Source: Nonomuraea sp.
GTDB lineage: Bacteria; Actinomycetota; Actinomycetes; Streptosporangiales; Streptosporangiaceae
Length of the DNA stretch: 13,812 nt
Reading direction: 5' to 3'
Assembly (NCBI GenBank): GCA_013362835.1
Contig: JABFVJ010000237.1
Location: 1 to 13,812, forward strand
Shown: one piece after another, positions 6,108 to 13,812 of the stretch
Layout: the number at the start of each line of letters is the position of its first letter
How positions within the stretch are numbered: position 1 is the stretch's first letter
Made by a program: the position numbers and the translations under genes
Notes under the pieces: generated by a model
Told to the model about the DNA's origin: nothing
The model's database searches: none
The model's input: the letters and a program-made list of their open reading frames with translations, nothing else

Positions 6108-7409
6108 CTAACGTGTCACTCGGCCTCTGGTCGTACCCCCCAGGCCAAGCCAGCTTAGGGCCCGTGCGGCCGGTCCGGGGCCACGAGCGGCCAAGGCTTC
6201 GCGCGCGCCAGGCTCGCGTTTGGCGAACGACAGCAGGATGCCCAGCGAGGCGAGGGTGGGCAGCAGCGACGATCCGCCGTAGGAGACCAGGGGCAGCGGG
6301 ATGCCGGTGATGGGCAGGACGCCGAGCACGGCGCCCATGTTGACGGTCGCCTGCCCGACGATCCAGGCCACCATGGCGGCCGCGGCCAGGCGGACGAAGG
6401 CGTCGTTGACCCGCACCGCGACCCGCAGGCCCGCGTAGCCGAGCAGGCCGAACAGCGCCACCACCATGATCGTGCCCATCAGCCCGAGCTCCTCGCCGAG
6501 GATGGCGAAGATGAAGTCGCTCTCGCCGTGGGGCAGCCAGCTCCACTTCTGGCGGCTGCTGCCGAGCCCGAGCCCGAACCAGCCGCCCGAGCCCATCGCG
6601 ATCTGCCCCTGGACGGCCTGGTAGCCGGCGCCCTGCGCGTCGGCCCACGGATCGAGGAAGGCCCCGATGCGCGCCATCCGGTACGGCTCCACCTTGATCA
6701 TGATGGCCGCGGCCAGCACCGCCAGCGCGAGGATGCCGCCGAACAGCTTGACCGGCGCCCCCACCACCCACAGCAGCGCCAGGAAGATCATGAAGAGCAC
6801 CAGCGTGGTGCCGAGGTCGCGGCCGAGCATGACCATGACGGCGAGGATCGCGGTGCCGGGCATGAGCGGGATCAGCAGCTGCCGCCACTCGATCCGGCCC
6901 TGCCGCGCCCGTCTGGCCAGCAGGTCGGCCCCCCACAGCACGAGCGCCAGCTTGGCCGGCTCGGACGGCTGGAGGGTGAACGGGCCGACGTAGATCCACC
7001 GCTGCGCGCCCAGCTCGGACTCGCCGATGAACAGCACCATCACCAGCGCCAGCACCGACAGCGCCATCAGCGGGTAGCCGGCCCAGCGGAAGAACTTCAG
7101 CGGCAGGCGCGAGCAGGCGTACATGACCGGCAGGCCGACGGCGGCCGACAGCGACTGCTTGATGAACCACGAGAACGGGCTGCCGGTCTTCTGCTGCGCC
7201 TCCACGGCGGAGGCCGACAGCACCATCATCAGGCCGAGCGCGAGCAGCAGCGCGCTGCACATGATGATCAGGTAGTAGGTGGTCAGGGGCTTGTCGAGCA
7301 GCTCCTTCAGCGCGGCGCGCTGCTCGCGGACCCAGCTCGCGGGGCCTTCCTGAGCCTGGGACTCCCCCTTGCCGGGCCGGGCGGGCGCGGTGCCGGAGCT
7401 AGTGCTCAC
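6108..7409 (-). CDS. ftsW: FtsW, SEDS-family septal peptidoglycan glycosyltransferase
   Basis: FtsW, 433 residues, is a polytopic SEDS protein that polymerises lipid II into septal glycan strands together with the class B PBP FtsI. A cytoplasmic N-terminus of about 45 residues is followed by roughly ten hydrophobic segments. SEDS motifs are visible: RWIYVGPFTLQPSEPAKLAL (about 137-156), GRDLGTTLVL, HGESDFIFAILGEELGL (294-310) with the expected catalytic Asp at about 298, and NMGAVLGVLPITGIPLPLVSYGGSS. The extension of about 35 residues after the last helix is basic and Gly/Ala-rich. The GTG start at 7409 makes the gene overlap the murD end by 11 bases, with GAGG 7 bases upstream. I call FtsW rather than RodA because of its place between murD and murG and the cognate ftsI in the same operon. 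Confidence 0.97.
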   Translation of the reverse strand: MSTSSGTAPARPGKGESQAQEGPASWVREQRAALKELLDKPLTTYYLIIMCSALLLALGLMMVLSASAVEAQQKTGSPFSWFIKQSLSAAVGLPVMYACSRLPLKFFRWAGYPLMALSVLALVMVLFIGESELGAQRWIYVGPFTLQPSEPAKLALVLWGADLLARRARQGRIEWRQLLIPLMPGTAILAVMVMLGRDLGTTLVLFMIFLALLWVVGAPVKLFGGILALAVLAAAIMIKVEPYRMARIGAFLDPWADAQGAGYQAVQGQIAMGSGGWFGLGLGSSRQKWSWLPHGESDFIFAILGEELGLMGTIMVVALFGLLGYAGLRVAVRVNDAFVRLAAAAMVAWIVGQATVNMGAVLGVLPITGIPLPLVSYGGSSLLPTLASLGILLSFAKREPGAREALAARGPGPAARALSWLGLGGTTRGRVTR

Positions 7410-8769
7410 GCCGCCGCCTCAGCTCGTGCACGGCACGGGCGAAGGCCTCCCCTCGCGCCGGGTAGCCGGGGAACATGTCGAGTGAGGCGCCCGCGGGGGA
7501 CAGCAGCACGGTGTCTCCTGGACTGGCCAGGCGCGCGGCTTCGGTGACGACGGTGTCCATCACACCAGTGTCTTGGCCCGGGATGTCCACGACGGGGACA
7601 TTCGGCGCGTGTCGCGCGAGTGCTTCGGCGATCGTCGCGCGGTCGGCCCCGAGCAGGACGGCGCCGCGCAGCCGGGGGGCGGCCCGGCGTACGAGGTCGT
7701 CGACGTCGGCGCCCTTGAGCTGGCCGCCGGCCACCCACACGATCGACGGGTAGGCGCTCAGCGCGGCGGCGGCGGCGTGGGGGTTGGTGGCCTTGGAGTC
7801 GTCGACGTAGTCGACCTCGCCGACGCGGTCGACGTGGGCCAGGCGGTGGGGGTCGGGCTTGAAGGCGCGAAGGCCGAGGCGTACGGCCTCGGACGGGACG
7901 CCGAGCGAGCGGGCCAGCGCGGCGGCGGCCAGCGCGTTGGCCACGTTGTGCGGGGCGAGCGGCCGGATGTCGGCCAGCGTGGCGAGCTCCTCGGCCGCCT
8001 CCACCGGGTCGTCGACGAAGGCCCGGTCGACCAGCAGGTCCTCGACCAGGCCGAGCTGGCCCCGGCGCGGCGCCCGCAGCGTGAAGCCGACCGCGCCCTC
8101 GTAGGGCTCGGCCAGGCGGACGCACTCGGGGTCGTCGGCGTTGTAGATCACGGTGCCGGCGCGTTCGTAGACGCGGCCCTTGGCGGCCGCGTACGCCTCC
8201 ATCGACCCGTGCCAGTCGAGGTGGTCGGGCGCCACGTTGAGGATCGCCGCCGCGTGCGGGGCGAGGGTGCTGGACCAGTGGAGCTGGAAGCTCGACAGCT
8301 CGACGGCGAGCGCGTCGTACGGCTCGGCGACCGCGCGTACGACCGGGACGCCCACGTTCCCCACGGCCAGGGCCTTGTGACCGGCGGCCAGCAGGATGGA
8401 GGTGAGCATGCGTACGGCGGTGGTCTTGCCGTTGGTGCCGGTCAGCGCGAGCCAGGGGGCCGCGTGCGGCGGGCGCAGCCGCCAGGCCAGCTCCACCTCG
8501 CCCACGACCTCCACGCCCGCGTCGAGGGCGGCGGCGATCAGCGGGTGGTGCGGCGCCCAGCCGGTGGTGACGAGCCGCGCGCAGCCCTCGGGCAGCGTCA
8601 TCTCGCCGAACCTGGTCTCGACCCCGGCCGCGGCGAGCTCGGCGGCGGCGGCGAGCTGCCGCTCGCCCTCCACGGCCTCCACGACCACGACCCGCTCGCC
8701 GCGCTCGGCCAGCACCCTGGCGACGGCGGTGCCGGAGACGCCGAGCCCGGCCACGCAGGTGAACGTCAT
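7399..8769 (-). CDS. murD: UDP-N-acetylmuramoyl-L-alanine--D-glutamate ligase MurD
   Basis: MurD, 456 residues, is the cytoplasmic ATP-dependent ligase adding D-Glu to UDP-MurNAc-L-Ala. The order of motifs is typical: N-terminal nucleotide-sugar fold with [15 protein letters not shown], the P-loop GTNGKTT at about residues 111-117, [23 protein letters not shown] followed by AAAKGRVY with the Lys expected to be carbamylated, the hinge [14 protein letters not shown], and a C-terminal domain with [13 protein letters not shown] and [21 protein letters not shown]. The ATG at 8769 forms an ATGA overlap with the mraY stop. I see no strong separate ribosome-binding site, so its translation probably depends on coupling to mraY. 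The open frame continues upstream through mraY but has no MurD-like sequence there. Confidence 0.98.
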   Translation of the reverse strand: MTFTCVAGLGVSGTAVARVLAERGERVVVVEAVEGERQLAAAAELAAAGVETRFGEMTLPEGCARLVTTGWAPHHPLIAAALDAGVEVVGEVELAWRLRPPHAAPWLALTGTNGKTTAVRMLTSILLAAGHKALAVGNVGVPVVRAVAEPYDALAVELSSFQLHWSSTLAPHAAAILNVAPDHLDWHGSMEAYAAAKGRVYERAGTVIYNADDPECVRLAEPYEGAVGFTLRAPRRGQLGLVEDLLVDRAFVDDPVEAAEELATLADIRPLAPHNVANALAAAALARSLGVPSEAVRLGLRAFKPDPHRLAHVDRVGEVDYVDDSKATNPHAAAAALSAYPSIVWVAGGQLKGADVDDLVRRAAPRLRGAVLLGADRATIAEALARHAPNVPVVDIPGQDTGVMDTVVTEAARLASPGDTVLLSPAGASLDMFPGYPARGEAFARAVHELRRRREH

Positions 8770-9824
8770 GGCTTGGGCATCCACTCGACGTAGAACAGGC
8801 CGAGCCCGAGCGCCGCGCAGAGCCCGGCGATCAGCCAGAACCTGACCACGATCGTGGTCTCGGCCCAGCCTTTCAGCTCGAAGTGGTGTTGCAGCGGCGC
8901 CATCCTGAACACCCGTTTCCCGGTCATCTTGAAGAACCCGACCTGGATGATGACCGACGCCGTGATGACCACGCACAGGCCGGCGAGGATGATCAGCAGC
9001 AGCTGCGTGCGGGTGGCGATGGCCAGCCCGGCCAGCACGCCGCCGAGGGCCAGGGAGCCGGTGTCGCCCATGAAGATCTTCGCCGGGGGGGCGTTCCACC
9101 ACAGGAACCCGACCAGCGCCCCCAGCACGGCCGCGGCCACCACGGACAGGTCGAGCGGATCTCGTACCCAGTAGCAGTTGGGGCCGAGCTGGTCGATGCA
9201 GTTGTTGCGCAGCTGCCAGTTGCCGATCAGCACGTACGCGCCGAGCACCACGCCGGTCGCGCCGCTGGCCAGGCCGTCGAGGCCGTCGGTGAGGTTCACC
9301 GCGTTGGAGAACCCGACGATCATGAACAGCACCCAGATGGTGAAGCCGACGATGCCGATCGAGGGGCCGATGTCGCGCAGGAACGACAGCCGGGTCTCGG
9401 CGGGGGTGATGCCGTAGACGTTGGGGTTACGGGTGATCAGCACGGCGAACACGGCGCCGATGACGAGCTGCCCGAGCGCCTTGGCGCCGCTGCGCAGGCC
9501 GAGGCTGCGCTGCTTGTAGATCTTGATGAAGTCGTCGAGGAAGCCGACCGCGCCGAGCCCCGTCATGAGGAACAGCACGAGCATGCCCGACACCGTCGGC
9601 GGCGTGAGCGTGGCCAGGTGGGAGGCGCCGTAGGCGAGCAGCGCGGCCAGCACGAACACGATGCCGCCCATGGTGGGGGTGCCGCGCTTGCCCAGGTGGG
9701 CCTGCACGCCCTCCTCGCGGATCTCCTGGCCGTAGCCGCGCCGCGAGAAGAGCCTGATCGCCAGAGGGGTGCCCAGCATGGAGAGGACCAGGCCCACCGC
9801 GCCGGCGATGACGATGTTGATCAC
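8766..9824 (-). CDS. mraY: MraY, phospho-MurNAc-pentapeptide translocase
   Basis: MraY, 352 residues, is an integral membrane transferase that moves phospho-MurNAc-pentapeptide from UDP to undecaprenyl phosphate, forming lipid I. About ten hydrophobic segments are visible. The catalytic elements are intact: [13 protein letters not shown] (about 43-55), the Asp pair in [16 protein letters not shown] (97-98), [13 protein letters not shown] with Asp at about 180, [12 protein letters not shown] with Asp at about 254, and the His pair in [11 protein letters not shown] (313-314). A loop near 203-225 contains two cysteines (NNC and [10 protein letters not shown]), a pattern I associate with actinobacterial MraY. 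It starts with GTG in a GTGA overlap with the murF stop. GGGGG 9 bases before the start may serve as ribosome-binding site. Confidence 0.98.
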   Translation of the reverse strand: MINIVIAGAVGLVLSMLGTPLAIRLFSRRGYGQEIREEGVQAHLGKRGTPTMGGIVFVLAALLAYGASHLATLTPPTVSGMLVLFLMTGLGAVGFLDDFIKIYKQRSLGLRSGAKALGQLVIGAVFAVLITRNPNVYGITPAETRLSFLRDIGPSIGIVGFTIWVLFMIVGFSNAVNLTDGLDGLASGATGVVLGAYVLIGNWQLRNNCIDQLGPNCYWVRDPLDLSVVAAAVLGALVGFLWWNAPPAKIFMGDTGSLALGGVLAGLAIATRTQLLLIILAGLCVVITASVIIQVGFFKMTGKRVFRMAPLQHHFELKGWAETTIVVRFWLIAGLCAALGLGLFYVEWMPKP

Positions 9825-11251
9825 TGGGCGGTACCCCCGAGGAGGAGCTCCGCCGTGCGTTCCAGGCCCATCGCGCGCGGGCCCTTGACGAGCACCGCGT
9901 CGCCGGGACGCAGCACCCGGGCCAGCTCGGCCGCCGCCGCCTCCGCATCGGGGACATGTACGATCCGGGTCATCTGGGGAGCATATGGCCCTTCGCCTCC
10001 CGGCGACCCGCCGACCGCCGAGGCCGCCGCGTGGGCGCCCTCCAGCACCGGCTCCGCGTCCGGCCCCGCGACGATCAGGCCCGCGAGGCCCGCGCCGCCC
10101 GCCAGCCGCCCCAGCTCCGCGTTGAGCGCCGCGCTGTCCTCGCCCAGCTCGCGCAGCGCCGCGATGACCGCGAAGCGCCGCCGCCCCTGCCCGAGGGTGG
10201 CGAACATGCCGAACGCGGCCCGCATCGAGTCGGGGTTGGCGTTGTAGGCGTCGTTGACCACCGTCACGCCGTCGGGCCGGTCGCTGACCTCCATGCGCCA
10301 GCGGCTGCGCGGCGTGGCCTCCGACAGCTCCTCGGCGATCGTGGCGACCGGCAGGCCGAGCTCGTAGGCCGCGGCGGCGGCGGCCAGGGCGTTCTCGACC
10401 GCGTGCTCGCCGTACAGCTGCAGCGAGACGGCCGCCGCCCCGGACGGCGTGCGCAACGTGAACGAGGCCCGCCCGCGCGCGTCGACGGCGACCCCCTCGG
10501 CGCGGATGGCCGCGTCCTCGCCCCGCCCGAAGTACGTCACCCGCGCCTCGGTACGGGAGGCCATCTCCGACACCAGCGGGTCGTCGGCGTTGAGCACGGC
10601 GACCCCGGTGCGCGGCAGCGACTCGACCAGCTCGCCCTTGGCCTTGGCGATGGCCTCCTTGCCGCCGAACACGCCGAGGTGGGCGGTGCCGACGTTGAGC
10701 ACCACGCCGATGGACGGCGGCGCGATGCGGGTCAGCTCCTTGATGTGGCCGATGTTGCGCGCGGCGAGTTCGAGCACCATGAACCGGGTGTCGGCGTCGG
10801 CGCGCAGCACGGTCAGCGGGTGGCCGAGCTCGTTGTTGAAGCTGCCCACGGGCGCGATCGTCGGGCCCATCCGGCCGGTGAGCCTGGCCAGCAGGTCTTT
10901 GGTGCTGGTCTTGCCCGCCGAGCCCGTCACGCCGATCACGGTGGCCCTGGGCAGCGCGGCGGCCTGGGCGGCGGCCAGCTCGGCCAGCGCGACCGCGGCG
11001 TCGGGCACGATCACCGCGGGCGCCTCGACCGGCCTGGTGGCGAGGACGGCGACCGCTCCGGCCCTGACCGCCTGCGCGGCGTAGTCGTGGCCGTCGACCC
11101 GCTCGCCGGAGAACGCGACGAACAACGATCCCGGTTCCACCGCCCGTGAGTCGATCACAACGGGGCCGCGCACCACGGCGCGGGGGTCTGCCATGCCCGA
11201 CAGGGCGCCCGAGGTTATCTCGGCGATCCTGGCCAGAGGCAACGGGATCAT
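9821..11251 (-). CDS. murF: UDP-MurNAc-tripeptide--D-alanyl-D-alanine ligase MurF
   Basis: MurF, 476 residues, adds the D-Ala-D-Ala dipeptide and completes UDP-MurNAc-pentapeptide in the cytoplasm. The N-terminal domain has [27 protein letters not shown] (split by family as substrate-binding). The ATPase domain has the P-loop GSAGKTS at about 110-116, [23 protein letters not shown] and [12 protein letters not shown]. The C-terminal domain has [15 protein letters not shown]. Two departures stand out: the usual L-G-E-M before E-L-G-E reads I-A-A-L here (about 10140-10170), and the last domain has an extra Gly/Pro-rich stretch, [14 protein letters not shown], near 9960-10010. The ATG at 11251 overlaps the murE stop as ATGA, with AGGA 7 bases upstream. 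Confidence 0.97.
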   Translation of the reverse strand: MIPLPLARIAEITSGALSGMADPRAVVRGPVVIDSRAVEPGSLFVAFSGERVDGHDYAAQAVRAGAVAVLATRPVEAPAVIVPDAAVALAELAAAQAAALPRATVIGVTGSAGKTSTKDLLARLTGRMGPTIAPVGSFNNELGHPLTVLRADADTRFMVLELAARNIGHIKELTRIAPPSIGVVLNVGTAHLGVFGGKEAIAKAKGELVESLPRTGVAVLNADDPLVSEMASRTEARVTYFGRGEDAAIRAEGVAVDARGRASFTLRTPSGAAAVSLQLYGEHAVENALAAAAAAYELGLPVATIAEELSEATPRSRWRMEVSDRPDGVTVVNDAYNANPDSMRAAFGMFATLGQGRRRFAVIAALRELGEDSAALNAELGRLAGGAGLAGLIVAGPDAEPVLEGAHAAASAVGGSPGGEGPYAPQMTRIVHVPDAEAAAAELARVLRPGDAVLVKGPRAMGLERTAELLLGGTAQ

Positions 11252-12798
11252 CGGTGCTTCCTGCTTTCCTTACGTGCGTCGATCGCTTCGGCGACCACTT
11301 CGCGGTCGTCGAAGGGGATCACCTCGCCTGAAACGTACTGGCCCTGCTCGTGGCCCTTGCCGGCCACGACGATCACGTCGCCGCGCCCGGCCCGGCCGAC
11401 GGCCAGCCCGATCGCGGCCTCGCGGTCGGGCTCAATGATCACATGGGCGCGGTCGCTCCGTGGTACGGCGAGCGCCCCCTCCATCATCGAGGCCAGGATG
11501 GCGAGCGGATCCTCCGAACGCGGGTTGTCATTGGTGAAAATGGCCACATCGGCCAGCTGTGCGGCGATCTCGCCCATGAGCGGGCGTTTGCCGGTGTCGC
11601 GGTCGCCGCCGCAGCCGAGGACGATCGTGAGCGTGCCCGCGGTCACCTCGCGCAGCGAGCGCAGCACCGACTCCACGGCGCCGGGCTTGTGGGAGTAGTC
11701 CACGAGGGCCTGGAACTCCTCCTCCGCGGACGTGATGCGCTGCATGCGCCCCGGCACGCCACCGAGGGTGCCGACGCCGTGGACGGCGGTCTGGAGCGGC
11801 ACGCCGGACTCGACCAGGGACACGATCGCGCCGAGCGCGTTGGCGACGTTGAAGGGCCCCGGCAGCGAGATCCGGGCGTCGGCCTCGACCCCGCCCGGCC
11901 CGGTCACCCGGAAGGCGCTGCCGTCGGCGCCGAGCCTGACGTCGAGCGCCCGCCACTCCGCCTCCGGGTCGCCGAGCGCGGAGAACGTGGTCATCGGGAC
12001 CTTGGCCAGGTGCAGCAGCTCCCTGCCGTGGCGGTCGTCGACGTTGGTCACGCCGGCGCGGCTCAGCTCGGGCTGGAACAGCCTGGCCTTGGTGGCGAAG
12101 TAGTCGTCGAAGTCCTTGTGGAAGTCGAGGTGGTCCTGGGACAGGTTGGTGAACAGGGCCACGTCGTAGAAGACGCCGTCGACCCGGCCGAGCGCCAGGG
12201 CGTGGCTGGAGACCTCCATGGCGGCCGCGGTGACGCCCTCCTCGCGCATCAGCGCGAACAGGGCGTGCAGCTGCGGGGCCTCGGGCGTGGTCAGCGTGGG
12301 CTCGAAGCTCAGGGCGCCGGCCCGGATCTCCACGCCGCCGACCAGGCCCGTGGTGTGCCCCGCCGCCCGCAGCCCGGCCTCCAGCATGAACGTGGTGGTG
12401 GACTTGCCGCTCGTGCCGGTCACGCCGATCACCTGGACGTCGTGGGCCGGCTGCCCGTAGACCCAGGAGGAGACCTGGCCGAGCAGGGCGCGCGGATCGG
12501 GCACGATCAGCACCGGCAGCCCGGTGGCGACGGCCGCCTCCCGCCCGGCCCGGTCGGTGAGGACGGCCACCGCCCCGCGCGCCATCGCCTCGGCGGCGAA
12601 GGTCGCGCCGTGGACGCGGTTGCCGGGCAACGCCACGTAGAGATCGCCGCGCCGTACGGCACGGGAATCGATGGTGACGCCGGTCAGCGCCGCGTGGGGC
12701 GACCTCGACGTGCCGGAATCGGCGTCGAGCATGGTCGCGAGCCCGGTCAGCGGGCGGGGCGGGCTGGTCGTGGGACGCATAGACGACGGGGGACGCAC
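11248..12798 (-). CDS. murE: UDP-MurNAc-L-Ala-D-Glu--meso-diaminopimelate ligase MurE
   Basis: MurE, 516 residues, adds the third amino acid to the stem peptide. Motifs in order: [18 protein letters not shown] (about 42-59), the P-loop GTSGKST (128-134), [43 protein letters not shown], then TKARLF with the Lys expected to be carbamylated (about 237), [26 protein letters not shown] (424-427) and [14 protein letters not shown] is the family signature for meso-diaminopimelate rather than L-lysine. The GTG at 12798 lies 22 bases after the ftsI stop, with AGGAAAGG 12 bases upstream. An ATG at 12780 (MRPTTSPP) is a reasonable alternative six codons later, but the ribosome-binding site would then be about 30 bases away. 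Confidence 0.97.
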   Translation of the reverse strand: MRPPSSMRPTTSPPRPLTGLATMLDADSGTSRSPHAALTGVTIDSRAVRRGDLYVALPGNRVHGATFAAEAMARGAVAVLTDRAGREAAVATGLPVLIVPDPRALLGQVSSWVYGQPAHDVQVIGVTGTSGKSTTTFMLEAGLRAAGHTTGLVGGVEIRAGALSFEPTLTTPEAPQLHALFALMREEGVTAAAMEVSSHALALGRVDGVFYDVALFTNLSQDHLDFHKDFDDYFATKARLFQPELSRAGVTNVDDRHGRELLHLAKVPMTTFSALGDPEAEWRALDVRLGADGSAFRVTGPGGVEADARISLPGPFNVANALGAIVSLVESGVPLQTAVHGVGTLGGVPGRMQRITSAEEEFQALVDYSHKPGAVESVLRSLREVTAGTLTIVLGCGGDRDTGKRPLMGEIAAQLADVAIFTNDNPRSEDPLAILASMMEGALAVPRSDRAHVIIEPDREAAIGLAVGRAGRGDVIVVAGKGHEQGQYVSGEVIPFDDREVVAEAIDARKESRKHR

Positions 12799-12820
12799 GG
12801 CGAGAGCGTACCTTTCCTGC

Positions 12821-13812
12821 TCACTGTCCCGCGCGCGTACGCACCGGCGGCGCGGACGAGCCTGTGGGAGGAATCTTCTTGCTCTTGATGGCGAACGTCA
12901 TCACATCCTTGAACACGGGGGCCGCGATCTGCCCGCCGAAGTGGCCGTTCTTGGGGTTCTGGAGCACCGACAGCACCACCAGCCGGGGCGCGTCGGCGGG
13001 CGCGAAGCCGATGAAGGAGGCGGTGTAGCCGTCGTAGCGGCCGAGCTCGGCGTCGTAGCGGTTGGCCGTGCCCGTCTTGCCCGCCACCCGGTAACCCGGG
13101 ATGGCCGCCAGCTCTCCCGTGCCCTCGGCGCTCACCGCGGTCTCCAGCATCGTCGCGATCTCCTTGGCCGTCGTCTCGCTCACCACCTTGGTCTGCTTAC
13201 CTGCGGGAGCGGGAACGAACCTGCCGGTCGCGTCCGTGGCGCCCGCGACGATCTGCGGGTCGACCCGTACGCCGCCGTTGGCGATGGTCTGGTAGACGCT
13301 CGCCATCTGCAGCGCGGTCACCGACACGCCCTGGCCGTAGGCGACCGTGCAGCTCTGGCTGCCCGACCACTTCCGGTAGTCGGGCAGCAGGCCCGCCTCC
13401 GCGCTCGGCACCCCGCCCGCCGGCGTCGCCCCGAACCCGAACGCCTTGAGCATCGTGTACAGCCGCTCGCTGCCGATCCTGCGCGCCGCCATGATCGTGC
13501 CCACGTTGCTCGACTCGGCCATCGCCTGGCGGAACGTCATCGACTCCGGCGGGTGCGCGTGCGCGTCGCGCAGCACCCGGTCGGCGCACTTGATGTGGTC
13601 GGGCACCTGGAACACCGTGTCGGGGGTGACCGCCTTGGCCTCCAGCGCGGCGGCGGCGGTGATCACCTTGTTGGTGCTGCCCGGCTCGAACACGTCGGCG
13701 GCGGCCTTGTTGACGTACGCGCTCTCGGGGGCCTTGCGCCAGTTGCCCAGGTCGAGCTCGGGGGCGTTGGCCATGGCGATGATCTGCGCGGTGCGCACGT
13801 CCATGACGATGA
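12821..13812 (-). CDS. ftsI: FtsI, class B penicillin-binding protein (C-terminal part)
   Basis: The C-terminal 330 or so residues of a class B penicillin-binding protein; the membrane anchor and dimerisation domain lie beyond the right edge. The D,D-transpeptidase domain is complete in its motifs: SxxK as STNK in EPGSTNKVITAAA (nucleophile Ser codon at 13678-13676), SxN as SSN in AESSNVGT, and KTG in VAGKTGTANRY. GQGVSVTALQMASVY and SFIGFAPADAPRLVV are also typical. FtsI cross-links septal peptidoglycan outside the membrane and pairs with FtsW. Two cysteines (HIKCAD and SQSCTV) could form a disulfide. Position directly before murE supports FtsI/PBP3 rather than another PBP. The protein ends in a short Pro/Arg tail and a TGA at 12823-12821. 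Confidence 0.95.
   Translation of the reverse strand, partial: IVMDVRTAQIIAMANAPELDLGNWRKAPESAYVNKAAADVFEPGSTNKVITAAAALEAKAVTPDTVFQVPDHIKCADRVLRDAHAHPPESMTFRQAMAESSNVGTIMAARRIGSERLYTMLKAFGFGATPAGGVPSAEAGLLPDYRKWSGSQSCTVAYGQGVSVTALQMASVYQTIANGGVRVDPQIVAGATDATGRFVPAPAGKQTKVVSETTAKEIATMLETAVSAEGTGELAAIPGYRVAGKTGTANRYDAELGRYDGYTASFIGFAPADAPRLVVLSVLQNPKNGHFGGQIAAPVFKDVMTFAIKSKKIPPTGSSAPPVRTRAGQ

Overview
The window is part of a dcw (division and cell wall) cluster from a high-GC Gram-positive bacterium. All eleven genes lie on the minus strand, so transcription runs from right to left. Very high GC content, frequent GTG starts, the block FtsZ-YggS-SepF, a SepF beginning MAGAMRKMAVYLGLVEDD and an FtsZ ending DVPDFLK all point to an actinomycete. 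My best guess is a Streptosporangiaceae-like organism (Nonomuraea, Streptosporangium and relatives), but this rests on remembered protein similarity, not a search. MurE carries a DNPR motif, so the wall peptide should contain meso-diaminopimelate, which fits that group.

Layout in transcription order: ftsI (13812-12821, N-terminus outside the window), murE (12798-11248), murF (11251-9821), mraY (9824-8766), murD (8769-7399), ftsW (7409-6108), murG (6095-5019), murC (5022-3625), ftsQ (3551-2889), ftsZ (2553-1072), yggS-like PLP protein (918-226) and the first 29 codons of sepF (87-1). From murE to murC the genes are tightly packed: four 4-base stop/start overlaps, one 11-base overlap and one 12-base gap. 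Spacing then widens to 73 bases before ftsQ, 335 before ftsZ, 153 before yggS and 138 before sepF. These wider gaps are where regulation is likely to sit.

The products form one pathway. MurC, MurD, MurE and MurF are the ATP-dependent ligases that build UDP-MurNAc-pentapeptide. MraY moves phospho-MurNAc-pentapeptide to undecaprenyl phosphate (lipid I), and MurG adds GlcNAc (lipid II). FtsW and FtsI polymerise and cross-link septal glycan. FtsQ belongs to the membrane divisome, FtsZ forms the ring, and SepF anchors FtsZ to the membrane.

I found no unknown multi-gene system, mobile element, CRISPR array or RNA gene. The features most worth a second look are: a 64-residue FtsZ linker segment made of sixteen R-x-E-x tetrads; an AT-rich ftsZ leader with two overlapping, mutually exclusive dyads next to a plausible promoter; a strong hairpin directly after ftsZ; the absence of the laccase-domain gene (pgeF/ylmD) usually found between ftsZ and yggS in actinobacteria; and an FtsQ with almost no cytoplasmic tail.
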